This document shows, in pieces, positions 44,929 through 53,508 of a DNA stretch of 64,000 bases. The number at the start of each line of letters is the position of its first letter. Position 1 is the first letter of the stretch. The DNA is from JAWVFM01 sp963823245. GTDB lineage: Bacteria > Actinomycetota > Thermoleophilia > Solirubrobacterales > 70-9. The translations under genes and the position numbers were made by a program. The notes beneath the pieces were generated by a model that was given only the letters and a program-made list of their open reading frames with translations, had not been told where the DNA came from and did no database searches. The stretch lies in contig CAWGKQ010000006.1 in assembly GCA_963823245.1 (NCBI GenBank), positions 135,828 through 199,827 of the forward strand. Reading direction: 5' to 3'.

Positions 44929-45402
44929 ATGCGCCGGTCCGTGATCGACTCGCCCATCGGCGACCTCACTCTCGCGGTCGACGACATCGGCCTCTGCCGC
45001 CTGCACTTCGGCTCGACCGATCGGCCGGTCGACGCCGACCCACTGCTCACCGAGACCGCCGAGCAGCTGAAGGCGTACTTCGCCGGCGAGCTCCAGCAGT
45101 TCACCGTGCCGCTCTCGGTCCCCGGCGGCTCCGACTTCGAGCGCGCCGTCTGGGCCCAGCTCGGCCGGATCCCCTACGGCGAGATGCAGACGTACGGCGA
45201 CGTCGCGAAGATCGTCGGGGATCCCGGCGCCGCCCGGGCCGTCGGCGTCGCCTGCAACCGGAACCCGATCGCCATCGTCCTGCCCTGCCACCGGGTGGTC
45301 GGCGCCGGCGGCAAGATGGTCGGCTTCGGCGGCGGCATCCCGACCAAGCGGCATCTGCTCGAGCTCGAGGCCCGGGTCACACTCGAGACGCTCTGGACCT
45401 GA
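44929..45402 (+). CDS. ogt: Methylated-DNA--protein-cysteine methyltransferase
   Basis: This suicide enzyme removes methyl groups from O6-alkylguanine in DNA. The 157-residue protein has an N-terminal RNase H-like domain (IDSPIGDLTLAVDD) and the catalytic domain with WAQLGRIPYGEMQTYGDV, GVACNRNPIAIVLPCHRVV with the acceptor Cys in PCHRV, and GFGGGIPTKRHLLELE. The ATG at 44929 is preceded by a GGATGGGGG run. Length and motifs are normal. It is divergent from the DUF4328 gene. Confidence 0.95.
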   Translation: MRRSVIDSPIGDLTLAVDDIGLCRLHFGSTDRPVDADPLLTETAEQLKAYFAGELQQFTVPLSVPGGSDFERAVWAQLGRIPYGEMQTYGDVAKIVGDPGAARAVGVACNRNPIAIVLPCHRVVGAGGKMVGFGGGIPTKRHLLELEARVTLETLWT

Positions 45403-45579
45403 ACCGGTGTAACCGGCGCGGCACGCTGCGAAACCTGACGAAGATCTGACACCGAGATGGTGCTTATCAGCGCGCGGTTGGGGTTACCAGAGGACTACCG
45501 TTGCTCATAGCGATCGAGTCGTCACGTTTGAAGCGAGCGATTCAACCGCGCCCTCCACCCTGCCCCGGAAGACTCATAG

Positions 45580-45918
45580 ATGACCAAAACCCGCTCGACT
45601 GCCCACCTCCACCCCGACCTCAGCGCGCTGATGGACAAGAGCGCCGAAGACTGGTCCGCCCCCGAGATCCAGGACGCCGCCCGTGCGGCGCTCCAACTGC
45701 ACGCGCCCGACCGCGAGCCGCTGACCTGGATCAAGCGGTTCGGCATCCTCCCGTGGCTGCACCGCAACGACGCGGTATGCCTGCACTGCGGCGGCACCTA
45801 TCCGTGCATCACCCACCGGTACGCCACCCAGCTGCTCTCGGCCGGCCGTTACACGATCGCCAAGCCGGATCACGCCGACGCCGACACCGATACTGATCCC
45901 GAGCCGCAACCGAACTGA
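45580..45918 (+). CDS. Small protein with a Cys/His motif, unknown function
   Basis: The 112-residue protein has no family I can name. Its middle part, WIKRFGILPWLHRNDAVC, is followed by LHCGGTYPCITHRYATQLL. The CxxC-x6-C-xx-H spacing (CLHCGGTYPCITH) suggests zinc binding. The end is a soluble acidic DADADTDTDPEPQ tail. A start at ATG 45580 (MTKTRSTAHLHPDLSALMDK) is used. It lies 61 bases upstream of a strong bidirectional hairpin. Confidence 0.6.
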   Translation: MTKTRSTAHLHPDLSALMDKSAEDWSAPEIQDAARAALQLHAPDREPLTWIKRFGILPWLHRNDAVCLHCGGTYPCITHRYATQLLSAGRYTIAKPDHADADTDTDPEPQPN

Positions 45919-45948
45919 CGTCGTACGCGCAAGGCGACGCCGAACAAA

Positions 45949-45987
45949 CGAAGGCCGCGAACCCCCGGATCGGGTTCGCGGCCTTCG
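45949..45987. terminator. Bidirectional 16-bp hairpin terminator
   Basis: CGAAGGCCGCGAACCC (45949-45964) pairs perfectly with GGGTTCGCGGCCTTCG (45972-45987) around a 7-base loop. It lies between two convergent genes (stops at 45918 and 46035), where a terminator is expected to serve both. No T run follows, as is common in actinobacteria. Confidence 0.85.
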
Positions 45988-46034
45988 CCGTTGCGGTGGT
46001 CGGTCAGTTGCGGTTGGTCAGTTGCGGTGGTTGG

Positions 46035-46881
46035 TCAGGAGTCGGTCGGCTTGGACTCGGTCGAGCCGGTCGGCTTCCGGGAGGTGGTGGTCTTCTTGGC
46101 CGCCGGGCCGTTCGACGTGGCGCCGTTCGCGGCCGCCTTTGCCTCGGCGTCCGCCTTCGTGGCTTCGGTCTTGGCGGTGTCGGCGGGCTTCGCGGTGTCG
46201 GGCTTGGCCGTGTCGGTCTTGGCGGTGTCCGGCTTCGGCGACTCGGCCTTCGGGGCGTCGGTCTTGCCGTTGGCGGACGGGCTCTCCGGGCGCGACGTCG
46301 TACCGGCCGGGGCGGAGCTGTAGTCGCGGCCGCTGGTCGGGGTCGACTGCCAGGCCGGCTCCGGCGGGGTCAGCAGCTTCTTCACCGCTGCCGCGGCCAG
46401 GGCGCCGAAGCCCAGGATCAGCACGACCGTGCGGAAGCTTGTGGCTCTTCTTCTTCGGCACGTCGATCTCACCCTTGAGCGCGGCCTTGGTGGCCTTGCC
46501 CCGGCGCGAGGTCTCCTCGACCACCGGCTCGGCGGCGGCCGCGAGCGAAACCAGCGCGGCGGTCACCTTCGGCAGCACGTCGTCGTTGAACCGCACGCGC
46601 GCCTTCTCGGCGGCGGCCCCGGTGGCCGGTCCGACGCGGGCCAGCGCATCGTCGATCACCGGGCTGGCCTTCTCGACCGCCACTCCTGCATAGTGCGCGC
46701 CACGCTCGACGGCCTTCTCGGCGTACGGCGACACCTTCTCCCGTGCGGTGCCCACAGCGGGGCCGAGGTGGTCACGGACCTGGCCGACGGCCGGTCCGAT
46801 CTTCCCCGACGCCGACTCGGCGAGTGGCCGGACCTTGTCCTTCTTGGTCTCGGCCCGGCCATTGGACTTCCTTGAACCCAC
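46035..46881 (-). CDS. DUF5324-like protein with one membrane helix (one frameshift)
   Basis: The N-terminal half is charged and Ala-rich with imperfect repeats (KIGPAVGQVRDHLGPAVGTA, AREKVSPYAEKAVERGAHYA), like DUF5324 proteins. A basic GEIDVPKKKSHK follows. Near 46441 one base breaks the frame; the next frame continues FRTVVLILGFGALAAAAVKK, a single membrane helix, and a Pro/Ala/Lys/Thr-rich tail with repeated DTAKPDTAK units. The start is a GTG at 46881 with GAGGAGGG 6 bases before. About 281 residues result. The function is unknown; the topology suggests an inner-face anchor. Confidence 0.7.
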
Positions 46882-47240
46882 GGTTCCCTCCTCGGTGCCA
46901 CCCGTCATGACGGACAGCGCTCGGCCCATCGGCGTCATGGACCCTGCTGATACGGCTCTGGACAAATCCGGTGTCATCTGCATCGTACGACGTACCCAGC
47001 CGATCACCCGGTGCCCCATCCCCGCCCCACCCATTCCCCAACGCAGTTCTCCCCTTCCCCTACCCGGGAGCAAAGCCGAGGCGCGGGCGATTGTCCAGCG
47101 CCTGGCCAATCCGGTTCTGCTCGGCCCCGGAGCGATGCGGAGGGGTGGCGTATTGGTTTCCGGCCGGTCGGTGCGGTTCTGCTTGGACTCACATGACAGG
47201 ATCGAGGGCGTAAGCCGTAACTGATCTAGGAGTGACTCCC
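46882..47240. other. Divergent intergenic region, no gene seen
   Basis: This 359-base gap separates the DUF5324-like gene (reverse) from the cyclophilin (forward). It carries the GAGGAGG site of the first and the AGGAG (47229-47233) of the second. A pyrimidine-rich stretch lies at about 47006-47060. Short open readings here have no family look. It should hold promoters for both sides, but none could be placed with confidence. Confidence 0.4.
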
Positions 47241-47784
47241 GTGGCCGAAGAGCTGTACGCGACCCTGCAGACGACGAAGGGTGACGTCGTCATCAGGCTG
47301 TTCCCCAACCACGCGCCGAAGACGGTGAGCAACTTCGTCGGTCTGGCCGAGGGCACCAAGGAGTGGACCGACCCGCAGACCGGGCAGGCCACCACCGGCA
47401 GTTCTACGACGGCCTCGACCTTCCACCGCGTCATCGACGGCTTCATGATCCAGGGCGGCTGCCCGCTCGGCACCGGCACCGGCGGCCCGGGCTACACCTT
47501 CGACGACGAGATCCACCCCGAGCTCCGTTCGACCGCCCGTACCTGCTGGCGATGGCCAACGCCGGCATCCAGTTCGGCCGCGGCACCAACGGCTCGCAGT
47601 TCTTCATCACCGTCGTCCCGACGCCGTGGCTGAACCGCAAGCACACGATCTTCGGTGAGGTCGCCGACGACGAGTCGGAGAAGGTCGTCGACGCGATCGG
47701 CGACCGCCGAAGACCGCGCCGGGCGACCGGCCGATCGAGCCGATCGTGATCGACACCGTCGTGATCGAGCGTAAGGACGCCTGA
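47241..47784 (+). pseudogene. ppiA: Cyclophilin-type peptidyl-prolyl isomerase (several frameshifts)
   Basis: Cyclophilins isomerise X-Pro bonds. The start is clean: GTG 47241 with AGGAG upstream, then LYATLQTTKGDVVIRLFPNH, APKTVSNFVGLAEGT, FHRVIDGFMIQGGCPLGTG, YTFDDEIHPEL. The frame changes near 47402 and is restored near 47423. It breaks again near 47528, after which LLAMANAGIQFGRGTNGSQF and FITVVPTPWLNRKHTIFGEV follow. A last break near 47705 leads to KTAPGDRPIEPIVIDTVVIE and a TGA at 47784. Every segment is well conserved, so indel errors are likelier than a dead gene. Confidence 0.85.
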
Positions 47785-47825
47785 GCACCCGGTCCGGGCC
47801 GGTCAGCCGGCCCGGATCCGCCGCC

Positions 47826-48584
47826 GTGGAGGATCCAGCCGGCGTGACCGAGACCGTCTGCTACCGGCACCCGGACCGGCGAGCCGGGGTCCGCTGCCAG
47901 CGCTGTGACGAGCCGATCTGCCCGGACTGCATGAACGGCGCCGCGGTCGGCTTCCAGTGCCCGAGCTGCTTCAACGAGGGCGTGAAGTCGGTGCCGCGCA
48001 CCCGCACCTCGCTCGGCGGCATCCAGCGCGGTAACCCGCAGGTCGTCACGCTCAGCCTGATGGCGATCAACGTGCTGGTCTTCATCGCCGTCCGCACCGG
48101 CAGCGCCCGGATCCTCAACGACCTGGTGCTGGTCCCGGTGCTGGTGGACAACGAGCCGTGGCGGTTGCTCACGTCGGCCTTCACGCACGTGCAGATCTTC
48201 CACATCTTCTCGAACCTGTTCATGCTCTACGTGCTCGGTCCGCCGCTGGAGCAGATGCTCGGCCGGATCAGGTTCTTGACCCTTTACCTGCTGTCCGCCA
48301 TCGGCGGCGGCATCGCGGTCTGGCTGCTCGCGGCCCCCGGCTCGGCGACCCTCGGCGCGTCCGGCGGCGTCCTCGGCCTGGTCGGCGCCCTCCTGGTGGT
48401 CAACCGTGCCCGCGGCCTCGACGTCACCTGGATCCTCGGCTACGTCGCCATCACGGCCGTCCTCTCCTTCGCCATCCCCGGCATCTCCTGGCAAGGCCAC
48501 CTCGGCGGCTTCCTCACCGGCGCAGCCGTAGCCTGGGTCTTCCTCCAAACCAGCAACCACCGCCGCAAAAAGACCCACACCTGA
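47826..48584 (+). CDS. Rhomboid intramembrane serine protease with N-terminal zinc finger
   Basis: Rhomboids cut membrane proteins within the bilayer. The 252-residue protein begins with a B-box-like zinc finger (CYRHPDRRAGVRCQRCDEPI, CPDCMNG, CPSC). Six helices follow, with FTHVQIFHIFSNLFMLYVLG (His and Asn of the oxyanion region), the catalytic Ser in TLGASGGVLGLVGALL, and the catalytic His in GISWQGHLGGFLTGA. Both catalytic residues are present. The GTG at 47826 directly precedes the zinc-finger part. Following the cyclophilin gene by 41 bases is a common actinobacterial pairing. Confidence 0.92.
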   Translation: MEDPAGVTETVCYRHPDRRAGVRCQRCDEPICPDCMNGAAVGFQCPSCFNEGVKSVPRTRTSLGGIQRGNPQVVTLSLMAINVLVFIAVRTGSARILNDLVLVPVLVDNEPWRLLTSAFTHVQIFHIFSNLFMLYVLGPPLEQMLGRIRFLTLYLLSAIGGGIAVWLLAAPGSATLGASGGVLGLVGALLVVNRARGLDVTWILGYVAITAVLSFAIPGISWQGHLGGFLTGAAVAWVFLQTSNHRRKKTHT

Positions 48585-48627
48585 CCCCAACTCCGACCGA
48601 AGAGCGGTTGGTGCAGGGTGATCAGAC

Positions 48628-48649
48628 CCGCCGCACAGTGCTGCGGCGG
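48628..48649 (+). terminator. Hairpin after the rhomboid gene
   Basis: CCGCCGCA (48628-48635) and TGCGGCGG (48642-48649) form an 8-bp perfect stem with a 6-base loop, 44 bases after the rhomboid stop. There is no T tract. It is a plausible terminator for the rhomboid transcript. Confidence 0.5.
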
Positions 48650-48855
48650 CATCTCTCCGGACGGTGAGTCGGCCGGGTTTCGCGCGTTCAGGATTCGAGC
48701 CGCTTGACCCCGACGACCAGATCGCCGGCACGGCGGAACCAGTCGCCGCCTCCCGCGTCCCGCCTCCCGGCCCGGCCCGGCGCCTGCCGCATTCGAGGGG
48801 ATATCCGGCGCTCCGGTCGGTTCCGTGGGTGTTGCCCGTGCCGTCGACCGGATCG

Positions 48856-48931
48856 CCAGGCCATCACAACGAGGCGAGGACGAAGGCCTCCCGCGGGCGA
48901 TCGCGGCGTCTCGGTGATTGTGATGGCCTGG
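48856..48931. repeat. 14-bp inverted repeat with a 48-base spacer
   Basis: CCAGGCCATCACAA (48856-48869) is exactly the reverse complement of TTGTGATGGCCTGG (48918-48931). It lies in a region without recognisable genes. Such arms could be the ends of a short mobile element, a hairpin RNA or a protein-binding site. No flanking target duplication was seen. Confidence 0.6.
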
Positions 48932-49424
48932 AAGTCCGCCACACCCCGCCCGGCGGCGGTGGCGGTTGGGCGATGCCGCGCCGCTGACCGGACCTGCACC
49001 ACTCACCAGCAGCGCGATGCCAGAGATGCCCCGCTCGGCCGCGAGCACTCGGCGGCTGCCGGACCGGGTTAGTGAGTGCGCCACGTCCGCCCAGGCCGAG
49101 ACCCGCGGCCGACGGCCGATGTCGGGGCCAGGGACACCTCACGACCTGTCCCAAGTCCCGCCATCTTGTCCCAAGGCCCCGCGTGCGTCCGAAGACGCGG
49201 CCGCGGCACGCCGCGTACGCTGCCGGCGGTTCAATAGGCAACTAATCGGCCTAGGCCACAATTTGCGCTCGGTTCGATGAATGCGGATGACAGCGAGGGC
49301 CAGATACTCGTCTAATCAGGTGACGTCCCAACGGGGGACCCAAGTGGTAAGGACACCTGCGATGAGTCCACGTGCGGTGGAGAAACGTGCACGGCCGGGC
49401 AATGAGGGGCAGTTGCTGACGTCG

Positions 49425-50451
49425 TCAGCGCAGCAGCAGGCAACTGTCGCGAACTCGTGCCAGAGGTAGTGCTCGTCCAGGGCCGCGTCGTAGGCGCGCT
49501 GGACGGTACTGCCTCCGACGACCGACTCGAGAAGGAGTAGGTGCAGGCCTCGGGTGCGTGCATCCCGGTCACAAGGCCATCCACAACGCGCACCGAGTGG
49601 TCCGGGCCGAGGACGAGGTCGGTCCAGCTGTGCGCCGCGCTGACAGAGCCATCTCTGGCCTGACGGCTGACTCGATGGCTCGGACCGCGGTCGTGCCGAC
49701 TGCTGATCACGCGCCCTCCGGTTGGCCTTGACCCAGTTGACCAAGCGGGCCGTGTGCGCGGGTACGGTCGATTACCGCTCGGGCAGAGGTGGTTCGTGGC
49801 TCTCGAGTGACGACACGCCGCAATGCAGGAGGAATCGGCGCGATCAGCACGCCCTGCGACGCCAGGTGACTCACCAGCTCAAAGCTGAACGGCCTTGCCG
49901 CACTGGGCATCTCCCGCTGCCAGGCTCGCGGGCGAAAACAGTCTGGTACGACGCCAGCGGCCATTGCTGACGACGAATTTATAGGTGATCGGAGCGCCAT
50001 GGCGTTCCAGGTAGCCGAGCACATCACCGCTGGAGGCTTGGCACGCCATAGGCGATTGGAGCCGGTTGGTACGGCGACAGCAGCGTCAGCACACCCTCTG
50101 GCAGTTCGACGTGGTCGCCCGCCATGCCGCCGAACATCGGAGCATCACCGATCGCAGTTCGACCACCCAGTGCCGTCGTCGAGCGCAATGGAGAAGTGCA
50201 CGACCACTGGCTCCACTCCCGACCCGCTGATCGATGAGCCGTCGACGGCCGCGGGCAATGTGCCGGAGGTGTTCACCAGGAGCAGGTCTCCCGGTCTCGA
50301 GTGTTCGCCGATCCGGTCGAAGCGGGTGTGCGTGACGGTCGACCTCCGCGACCAGCACTTCACCTGATCCGCGACACCCCCGGGCCTCGGGTGGTTCGCC
50401 GGCGTTGAGTGAATCGGGCAGGACGAATCTGGTGTGGGGATGCACCCTCAC
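49425..50451 (-). pseudogene. QueA-like S-adenosylmethionine:tRNA ribosyltransferase-isomerase (many frameshifts)
   Basis: QueA adds the ring of queuosine to tRNA using SAM. Pieces of the actinobacterial homolog are found in order in different frames: TRFVLPDSLNAGEPPEARG, TVTHTRFDRIGEHSRPGDLL, LVNTSGTLPAAVDG, EMPSAARPFSFELVSHLASQ, LVNWVKAN, WTDLVLGPDHSVRVVDGLVT, GMHAPEA, and VQRAYDAALDEHYLWHEF. At least six one-base breaks separate them. The stop is near 49425 after a final Leu run. The start is a GTG at 50451 overlapping the upstream SDR stop. Kribbella-type genomes are not known to me as queuosine makers, so the role is open. Confidence 0.75.
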
Positions 50452-51163
50452 GACGTCACCGCCGGCGTGAACTCGGCGGCTCGGTAGCGACCACTCTCCG
50501 GCCGGCTGTCGAGCAACTGCAGGAACGCCGGTACGACGGTCGCCGGCTCGGGCCGGTCCGAGATATCCTCACCGGGGAACGCGGCCTGGTGCATCGCCGT
50601 ACGCAGATCACCCGGATCGACGGCGTACACGGACAGCGTGGGGTGCTCCGCCGCGAGGACTCGGGTCGCGTGGTCAGGGTGCGGCCTTGGCGGAGCCATA
50701 GCCGCCCGACGTCTCATATGCCTCCACTGCGGCGTCAGAACTGATGTTGAGCAGCACACCCGACGCCGCGGTGAGTGATGGCAGCAGTGCTTGGGTCAGA
50801 GCGTCGGTGCCAGTACGTCGACCTCGTAGACGCGACGCAGTTCGTCGAGATCGGCGGACCCCAACGCCTGCAGAGGGCTCGGGCCGAGGTAGCTCGCGTT
50901 GTTGACGAGCAGGTCAGCCGGCCGAGCCCGGCCACGGCGTCGACCAGGTCGCGCGATGCGTGGGGTCGGTGACGTCGCCCGCTGGCGGGATCACATTAGT
51001 GTGGCTCGCCAGCGCGTCGGCCGCGTCCTTCAGTGTTCGGCGCCGCGGGCGTCGATCACCAGCGTCCAGCCGCGTCCGGCGAGTCCATGCGCCAGCGCGA
51101 GTCCGAGACCGGCGGACGCACCGGTGATGAGAGCGACAGGACGGTCGAGGATTCAGGAGCCAT
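50448..51163 (-). pseudogene. Short-chain dehydrogenase/reductase (several frameshifts)
   Basis: SDR pieces can be put together along the reverse strand: VALITGASAGLGLALAHGLA (Rossmann GxxxGxG), a segment with DVTDPT, LLVNNASYLG (NNA), a short LNISSDAAVEAYETSG stretch, and VLAAEHPTLSVYAVDPGDLR followed by PATVVPAFLQLLDSRPESGR. At least five frame breaks occur, often where one base seems lost (for example EHLKD near 51030). ATG 51163 is 17 bases from a SoxR-type box, so the mRNA may be nearly leaderless. The substrate is unknown. Its stop overlaps the QueA-like start. Confidence 0.75.
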
Positions 51164-51179
51164 GCCCGCGACTGTCATC

Positions 51180-51201
51180 CCTCAAGTGAACTTGAGGTCA
51201 A
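51180..51201 (-). promoter_or_regulatory. SoxR/MerR-type operator before the SDR gene
   Basis: On the reverse strand the sequence CCTCAAGTTCACTTGAGG (51197-51180) is an almost perfect 18-bp dyad. It differs by one base from the E. coli soxS operator CCTCAAGTTAACTTGAGG. A TTGACC (-35-like, 51201-51196) overlaps it, exactly as in SoxR promoters. No clear -10 is seen 19 bases on (GACAGT is weak). A MerR-family activator such as SoxR should bind here. Confidence 0.7.
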
Positions 51202-51209
51202 GAGTTCCG

Positions 51210-52771
51210 TCAGATCAGAATGCCGGGGTTGAGGACGGCGCCGGGGTCGAGGACGTGCTTGACGGCTTGGAGGGCTTCCAGCGCAAGCGGACCGATCTCC
51301 TCGGCGTAGGCCGCGCGGTGGTCGGTGCCGACACCGTGGTGATGGGAGATGGTGCCCCCGACGGTCGCGATCGCCTGGCTGGCGGCGGCTTTCGCCGTAC
51401 GCCATTGCCGCACGGGATCGCCGGTCTGCGAGGAGATCACCGTGAAGTACAGCGAGGCTCCGGTCTCGTAGACGTGGGACACGTGGCAGAGAACCAGTGG
51501 CGGCGTGCCTGCTCGGTCAGCTTCTCCACCAACGCCTCGGTGACGGCAGCCTTGAGCTCGGGGATGCGGACCAGAAGGCGGCCGTCTCGAGCGTCTCCAC
51601 CAGCGCGCCCTCGTCGAGCAAGGGATCACGCAGGTACGGCGCTCGGGTAGCGGCCGAGCTCCCGGTCTCGCCGGACCCTCGCCGAGGTTCTGCCCGCCGG
51701 CCCCGGTCAGGACCTCGGCCGTCCCGGAGTTGTACGGTCCGTCGAACCCGATGATCGCCAGTAGCGCCGCCCGACCCGCCACCGAGCACATCCGGATCGG
51801 CCAGGTTCACCGCGGTCTCGGCCTCGTCGGACAACCGCAGCACTGTCGGCAACGGCCCGTCCTGCGCCAGCCGCCGGATCGCGGTCAGACCGTCGGCGAA
51901 GCTCTCGAACCGCCAGCCCCTCGAAGTGCCGCTCGGTCGGTCGCGGCCGGATCCGTACGACGACCGACGTGATGATCCCGAACGCGCCCTCGGACCCGAG
52001 CACGAGCTGGCGCAGATCCGGCCCGGCCGCGGACATCGGCGCCCGGCCGAGCTCGATGGTGCCGCGCGGTGTGGCCAGTGTCAGCCCGACCACCATCTGG
52101 TCGAAGCGTCCGTACCCGGCGGACGACTGCCCGCTCGACCGCGCGGCGGCATAGCCGCCGATCGACGCGCCCTCGTAGGACTGCGGGAAGTGGCCGAGCG
52201 TATAGCCGCGTTCGGCGAGGAGCGCTTCGGCCGCCGGACCCGGACACCCGCCGCAGCGTCGCCGTCCGCGAGATCTCGTCCAGCGCGACCAGCTGATCCA
52301 GCCGGCGCAGATCCACGGTGATGAAGCGGCGATCGGGAGCGAGTCCGCCGACCACCGAGGTGCCGCCGGAGTAGGGCACGACTGCGAGGTCGTGGTCAGC
52401 AGCGCCGGCGAGGAGAGCGAGCACCTCGTCGTGCGACCCCGGGTAGACGACGGCGTCGGGCATGTCGGACGTGTCACCCGAGCGGTGGCGGAGGAGGTCG
52501 GTGGTCGAGTAGCCGCGGGTGTGCGCCCACCGCGATTCCAGGTCGGAAGCAACGTGCTCCGCACCGACGACTCCGGCTAGGAACGACAGTTGCTCCGGGC
52601 TCAGACCCGGTCGGTCGACTGCGGCCGCGGGTCCACGGGATCCGTCGTCGGGCGTCGTACGCCGAGGTGCTTCAGGGCTTCGAGCGCCGCGGGCGGCAGG
52701 GCGACGGGGTGGGCGGGGTCGCCCCAGCGGCCGGGCGTGAGATGCACCACCGGAAGGTCCGACTCGGTCAT
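51210..52771 (-). pseudogene. FAD-linked oxidase, alkyl-DHAP-synthase-like (many frameshifts)
   Basis: Similar flavoproteins (for example Mycobacterium Rv2251) stand beside glpD. The first piece is MTESDLPVVHLTPGRWGDPA from ATG 52771. Then come LSPEQLSFLAGVVGAEHV, VVPYSGGTSVVGGLAPDRRF (FAD loop), GRFDQMVVGLTLATPRGTIE, LVLGSEGAFGIITSVVVRIR, and the C-terminal GTISHHHGVGTDHRAAYAEE with the HHH motif of alkyl-DHAP synthases, ending NPGILI. At least six breaks interrupt it (about 52625, 52245, 51915, 51790, 51690, 51500). It would use an acyl-DHAP-like or glycerol-derived substrate. Confidence 0.8.
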
Positions 52772-52805
52772 CGTGGGCTCCCTTTCGGCGGTGCTGCGAG
52801 GTAGC

Positions 52806-52848
52806 GTCCGTGGGAGGTGGAACCCCCTGGCTCCCACCTCCCACGGAC
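52806..52848. repeat. 15-bp perfect inverted repeat in the divergent TetR/flavoprotein promoter
   Basis: GTCCGTGGGAGGTGG (52806-52820) is the exact reverse complement of CCACCTCCCACGGAC (52834-52848), with a 13-base spacer. It lies 35 bases from the flavoprotein start and 41 from the TetR start. Terminators are not expected between divergent genes, so an operator or mRNA leader hairpin is likelier. A separate ACAC-N5-GTGT dyad (about 52876-52888) overlaps the TetR start region. Confidence 0.6.
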
Positions 52849-52888
52849 AGTTTCGGGATGGCACAGTCGCTGATACACTCTACGTGTG

Positions 52889-53508
52889 ATGTCTCAGCGT
52901 AGCAGCGAGTCGGAGCCCGAGACCAGCGCCCGTCCGGCGCCCGCGAACGCGATCGGCGAGGAGCGGATCCTGGACGCGGCCTACGAGCTGCTGCTCGCGA
53001 TAGGATGCGCCGGATGACGATGGCCGACATCGCCCGGCATGCCGAGGTCTCCCGCGCGACCCTGTACCGGCGCTGGCCGAACGTGCAGGCCGTCGTCGCC
53101 GCGCTGATGACCCGGGAGTGGACCACCGCTCTGGTGTCGGCGTTCCAGCCGGACGCCGCAGCGCCCGGTCCCGGCTGGTCGAGGGCGTGGTCGAGGTGGT
53201 CGCGCAGACCCGGGTCCACCCGTTGATGCGCAAGATCATCGAGCTCGACCCCGAGTTCCTCACGCCGTACCTGCTCGAGCGCCGCGGCAGCAGTACTGTC
53301 GCGCATCTCAAGCTGGTCGAGGAGGGCGATCAAGTTGGGCCAGGCCGACGGCTCGATCCGGACCGGCGACCCGGTCTGGCTGGCCCGGCAGATCATTCTC
53401 GTCTCGCTGGCTTCGGCGGTCTCCGGTCCGGTGATGGCCGCGAAGGACGAGTATCCGAAGCTCGACGACGAGCTGCGCGACATGCTCACCAAGTACCTGA
53501 CGCCATGA
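52889..53508 (+). pseudogene. TetR-family regulator of the glpD locus (three frameshifts)
   Basis: TetR repressors have an N-terminal HTH and a variable ligand domain. Here ATG 52889 leads to ANAIGEERILDAAYELLLA, then a break near 53000 and the HTH MTMADIARHAEVSRATLYRR. More breaks near 53165 and 53325 separate VEGVVEVVAQTRVHPLMRKI from IKLGQADGSIRTGDPVWLAR. The last part is PVMAAKDEYPKLDDELRDML. The stop overlaps the glpD ATG. Gene order glpD-TetR-flavoprotein equals Mycobacterium Rv2249c-Rv2251. It probably controls both neighbours and itself. Confidence 0.8.

Larger units (their letters stand above)
48585..49424. other. Unassigned 0.84-kb region
   Basis: No open reading in six frames resembles a known family. 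The region starts with a hairpin, CCGCCGCA (48628-48635) with TGCGGCGG (48642-48649), likely the rhomboid terminator. It also holds a 14-bp inverted repeat at 48856-48931. The neighbouring genes are heavily frameshifted, so a real gene here could be broken beyond recognition. A reading on the reverse strand near 49040-48960 (GISGIALLVSGAGPVSGA) is hydrophobic but short. Confidence 0.35.

Noticed and set aside
48856..48931. Insertion sequence with 14-bp ends
   Set aside because: Only 76 bases between the outer ends, no transposase and no direct repeats at the borders.
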